In this document: positions 54,236 through 57,740 of the stretch, in pieces
How positions within the stretch are numbered: the stretch's first letter is position 1
Layout: each line of letters begins with the position of its first letter
Source of the DNA: Podaxis mareebaensis
Lineage: Eukaryota > Basidiomycota > Agaricomycetes > Agaricales > Agaricaceae
Length of the DNA stretch: 57,740 nucleotides
Direction of reading: 5' to 3'
NCBI GenBank assembly: GCA_018524725.1
Contig: JAEUWP010000461.1
Location: 1 to 57,740 of the forward strand
The notes under the pieces: model-generated
What the model was told of the DNA's origin: nothing
Seen by the model: the letters and a program-made list of their open reading frames with translations, nothing else
Database searches by the model: none
Made by a program: the position numbers and the translations under genes

Positions 54236-56320
54236 TGAGAAGGCAAAGCAGAACTTCCCGAATCTCCACTCAGTGTCTACCAAGACACTGACACCCTCCT
54301 TCACTACAAGCTCCAACACAGTTGGCAGTTTGAGACTCTCCCCACCTTCGTTGAACATCCTACCCTCTTCGCACAGTTCAAAGAATGCCTTCAGCAGGCC
54401 AAGCAAGCCCAAAGTCTACATTTCCATTGGACAGGATCCCCTCGAGAGATCAACCAAGCTGAGGCACTTCTCAGAGCTTTTGAATGCCATTTGAGCCATT
54501 GTCAGTGCACAACTACAACGGTACCCCCTCTCTCAACTACTACCTCAACCACCTTCCCTTCAGCTGAGCAGATGGCTATCAGAGAGTCCAAACCCTCGAA
54601 CCCACTGCAATGATTCCAAACTATCGAACCACCATCATATCATTCGACATGACCATCAACCCCAGAACCAGTCCCAGACAGCACTACCCAAACTGTTTCG
54701 CACAGGTGTACCACATCGCTAACCAAGCAGTCAGAATCACAGAGTTCTACGTTTGCATCTGTGACAAGTGTACAACCCAAGACCTGGATTGATACACCTT
54801 CACCCCTATCTCTGCATTCGTGGCAAGGACCAGATACATGGCCTTCCTCAAGGTACCCAGAAATGCAAACTTTACCCTTAGCACCTGTTACCCAAACCTC
54901 AGATACCTTTGGAACCAATGAGTCACCATCATCTTCATCCCAAACCACAATGCTGACCAATACTACACCTCCAAACTGATCTACTATAGAGATGCAGAGG
55001 CCAGAGTTACCTATTGATCAGACACACCCACAGAGACCAACTCATCCGATACTGAGAGTACCAGGTACTACATCATTGACCTCGACTCCATTTAATCAAC
55101 CACCATCTCCTCCTCCTCCTAATCCACCACAAGGACCACCCACTCATCAACAGAATGCAGCCATGGCCACACCCAAAGCCCCAAAGATTCAACCATTTGA
55201 CAGTGATCCTCACAATTTCCAAACCTTCCAAGACCAACTTCGACTCATCTTCGATGACCATCAAGCCGTGTTTCAAAATGCACAGAATAACATCGACGAC
55301 AGGAAGAAAATCCTTTACACTCTCCAGTACATGACCAAAGGCAATGCTGCTGGATTCTGCAATGCTTTCATGAAAGAAAAGTGGAATACCACCAACAATG
55401 CCTATGAGTATGGTACTTGGCACGACTTCAACCTCCAACTCGAAGATCACTTTAAACCAAAAATTGAAGCAATGCAAGCTACAGAGAAGCTTCAATGTGC
55501 TCATCTCAACATCTCCAAAACCGATATCACTGTCTTCAATCAGATGTTTACCTACCTACTGAATCAGGTGAACATCACTGATGACAACCACAAAGTCCAT
55601 CTCTACATTGACTCTATTCCTGACTGGGTACAGCGACAACTCTACTTAATGACTCAGCCTCCCACTACCTATGCCCAATGGCAGGCTGACGTTGCTAGGA
55701 TTGTTAACAACTTCCAGCAATACCAGATGCACAAGACTGGAAGAGGTCCTTCATCTCAACTTTCTTACTTCAACAATGCCTTCAACGATGCCCCTCAAAA
55801 CAAATTCATCTACAAAGAGCGCTGACTCCCACCAGGCGAACCCATGGATATTGATGTGCTTGAAGAGTTTTCCTCTGGAGACAAAGAGGAAGTCCCCAAC
55901 TTCTCTTCAGATGAAGATGACTATGCCAAACAAGGCATCTCAGTAAATGCTATCCTGACTGACTGACAACAAGACTGAATGAAACATGGAGCATGCATCA
56001 CCTGTGGTAACATGAACCACTGGGCATGATCATGCCCCCTTCGTAGGAACCAACAATCCCCAATGAATCAAAGATGGTTCCAGAAAGGAAAATGACCTTC
56101 CCCTTGGCCTTCAGCCTTGACTTCCTTCTCCTCCTCGAATCAACCACATCCTTCCTCCTCTTCTTCTTCCAATCCTTCTCCATCCTGTCTTAACACCCTC
56201 AATGCAATCAAGGTTGCTTTCACCGAAATGACTGCCGAAGATCAAAACGAACTGGCAAACCATGCAATGGCCAAGATCGTTGAAGAAGAACAACAGTCTT
56301 TTCCACAAGGACCAGAGTAG
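54236..56320 (+). pseudogene. E4 gag
   Basis: Frame 2, open to TAG 56318-56320 except for TGAs. A long N-terminal region (SVYQDTDTLLHYKLQHSWQ…, then Ser/Thr/Pro-rich) precedes the capsid domain from about 55170 (PKIQPFDSDPHNFQTFQDQ, KPKIEAMQATEKL). One zinc knuckle, CITCGNMNHWA*SCP (about 55996-56040), has TGA at its conserved Arg, and KER*LPPGEPMDID, ILTD*QQD*MKHG and GK*PSPWP show the same pattern. A coding-like stretch upstream (54057-54235) is in another frame, so E4 carries at least one indel and is more worn there. Confidence 0.82.
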
Positions 56321-57740
56321 AGGCAACACCTCTGAGTCCTTCTGAGTTTTCAAATTCTAGTATGAACTTTGAACCTCCTTTTGATATACAGAACCATTAT
56401 GATTCCCGTTGGACTGCTCGAAAATATCTCACTCATAAAATAGAGAGTAAGAAACTGTCTAGAGAACCTCCTGTACCAGTTACAGATCTGAACTCAGACC
56501 AGACTTTGACTACCCACTCTTCCACTGAGCTGATGATAGCTGAAATCTGTTTGTCAGCATCAACCAACAACAAGTCCCTGTATATTCCAGCCATACTAAA
56601 GAATCCAAATTCTTCCACAGTTGCTACTATCTATCCACTACTCGATAGTGGTGCACAAGGAGATTTCGTCTCTCCCTCAACCATTCAATGGCTTGGGTTA
56701 AGGACAATACCCTTGACTAGACCCATACCAGTACAAAATGTTGACAGTACTATGAACGTAGGCCATGCCATTACTGCACAAGCAGAATTGCAGCTACACA
56801 TAGATAATCATGACATAGACGTTACTTGCTACATTGCAGAAATTGGAGAGCGACTGATGATTATCGGCCTCCCATTTCTCGAAAAACATAACCCCGACAT
56901 CAATTGGACGAAATGTACCTTTTGATGGCAAACCAGGAGATCTAAGATCCCTGCTATAAATATCAATAACATGGATACCAAAAATGAGATCCAGATCGAT
57001 CATATCCAGTTAGCTGAAAAGGCAACTGAGAATGTTCCACATTCTGTCCACAGGAAAGCTAGACTCGATTATGAAGCTCAGCTTGACCTAGTGCATGCCA
57101 CTCTAGAGATCAATACCAAGATCTCAGAAGCACAGAAGTCCTATCAGGCATACCACGGCTCAAAGAAGTCTGTGGATCCAAAGGACATCGTCCCAAAGGT
57201 CTATTGGGATTACTTAAACCTATTCAGTGAAAAGGAATCAGAAAGATATCCTCCCTCATGACCGTATGATCACAAGATTGACCTAAAACCAGACTTTAAA
57301 CCCGAAGCAGCTAAATTGTACCACTTGACAGACAATGAACTGTTAGAGTTAAAGCAATTCTTAGATGACAACCAACGAAAAGGTTACATCAGGAAATCTG
57401 AAAGCCTGCAAGCTGCACCATTCTTCTTCATATCGAAGAAAGATGGAAAGCTGCAACCTGTTCAGGATTACAGACATTTGAACTGGTTCACAGTGAAGAA
57501 TGCATATCCTATTCCTTCCATTTCTGGAATACTAGATCGCCTCAAGGGCACCAAGTATTTCACTACTCTTGATATCCATGCAGGATATAATAATATCTGC
57601 ATCCGAGAAGGTGACCAATGGAAAGGTGCCTTCCAAACCCCTTTTGGTCTTTTCAAACCAAACGTCATGTTCTTTGGAATGACTAACAGCCCAGCCACAT
57701 TCCAAGCAATGATGGACCATATCTTTCGTGACCTGATAGA
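56321..57740 (+). pseudogene. E4 pol, N-terminal part (protease and start of RT), cut by window edge
   Basis: Frame 1, -1 relative to gag. Protease at about 56640 (LLDSGAQGDFVS, catalytic Asp intact), PR end IIGLPFLEKHNPDINW, linker, then RT (ISKKDGKLQPVQDYRHLN, LDIHAGYNN, NVMFFGMTNSPATF). TGAs at 56923-56925 and 57259-57261 (PPS*PYDHKIDL, Arg in relatives). RT resembles that of E1 closely, so E1 and E4 belong to the same broad group. Confidence 0.88.

Larger units (their letters stand above)
53162..57740 (+). mobile_element. Ty3/Gypsy LTR retrotransposon E4, 5' part
   Basis: Begins TGTTACACTCC at the exact point where E3 pol breaks off, followed by an LTR/leader without coding frames, gag (to 56320) and pol, which runs off the window edge inside RT. 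The LTR right end is uncertain; TAACA occurs at about 53611-53615 and 53803-53807. E4 inserted into E3, so it is the younger of the two. Confidence 0.85.

Noticed and set aside
5353..57261. TGA reassigned to arginine, or programmed recoding of TGA
   Set aside because: Host genes in the same window (NEDD8, thioesterase copy 1, all four SSP genes) end in TGA, and silent and missense CpG changes accompany the TGAs in LTRs and active sites. Mutation at CpG explains everything with less.
1..57740. tRNA or rRNA genes
   Set aside because: I saw no cloverleaf with A and B boxes and no rRNA-like sequence on either strand, although a covariance-model search was not possible.

Overview
The window comes from a fungal nuclear genome, most likely an Agaricomycete (mushroom-forming basidiomycete). 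Grounds: intron-dense genes with 36-81 bp introns, a DUF6533-type membrane protein, a basidiomycete-style LINE 3' fragment, and Ty3/Gypsy and Copia proteins of mushroom-genome type. A CpG-rich gene island (about 27.8-47.5 kb) sits between two large nests of CpG-poor LTR retrotransposons (1-27.8 kb and 47.7-57.7 kb).

Left nest: an old minus-strand relic carrying a Copia gag fragment (1-2653, probably continuing at 24569-27800) is split by Ty3/Gypsy element E1 (2659-24563, 1361-bp LTRs, target duplication GCTCA). E1 is itself split by a second Ty3/Gypsy element, E2 (10058-21735, 270-bp LTRs, target duplication also GCTCA). E2 has one continuous 3638-codon frame (10434-21350) for gag, protease, RT, RNase H, integrase, a chromodomain and a large extra domain of unknown function. 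E1 has a further reading frame after pol; E2 is inserted in it, and its downstream part runs into the 3' LTR.

Gene island: an AlkB-like dioxygenase; two intact and one or two broken copies of a hotdog (PaaI/ACOT13-like) thioesterase; four copies of a 65-69 aa secreted glycine/proline-rich protein that share promoter boxes; a secreted protein with exact 114-bp internal repeats; a LINE fragment; a MITE-like inverted repeat; a DUF6533-like membrane protein; and the NEDD8 gene. The thioesterase and small-secreted-protein genes are interleaved by local segmental duplication.

Right nest: Ty3/Gypsy E3 (gag 48986-50170, pol 50171-53161) is interrupted by Ty3/Gypsy E4, whose LTR begins at 53162 and which runs off the right edge.

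The most striking signal is mutational. Nearly all in-frame stops in E1-E4, and in the Copia fragment, are TGA, and wherever the family motif is recognisable they almost always replace a conserved arginine (CGA>TGA). In E2 I count 39 TGA and no TAA or TAG in frame. The two LTRs of E2 differ at 7 bases, all explained by deamination of 5 ancestral CpG sites; the E1 LTRs show the same pattern with about three exceptions. Protease, RT and integrase catalytic residues have been lost by single CpG>CpA changes. This is the signature of CpG-directed mutation of repeats (RIP-like or methylation-driven), not of a changed genetic code, because host genes here end in TGA.
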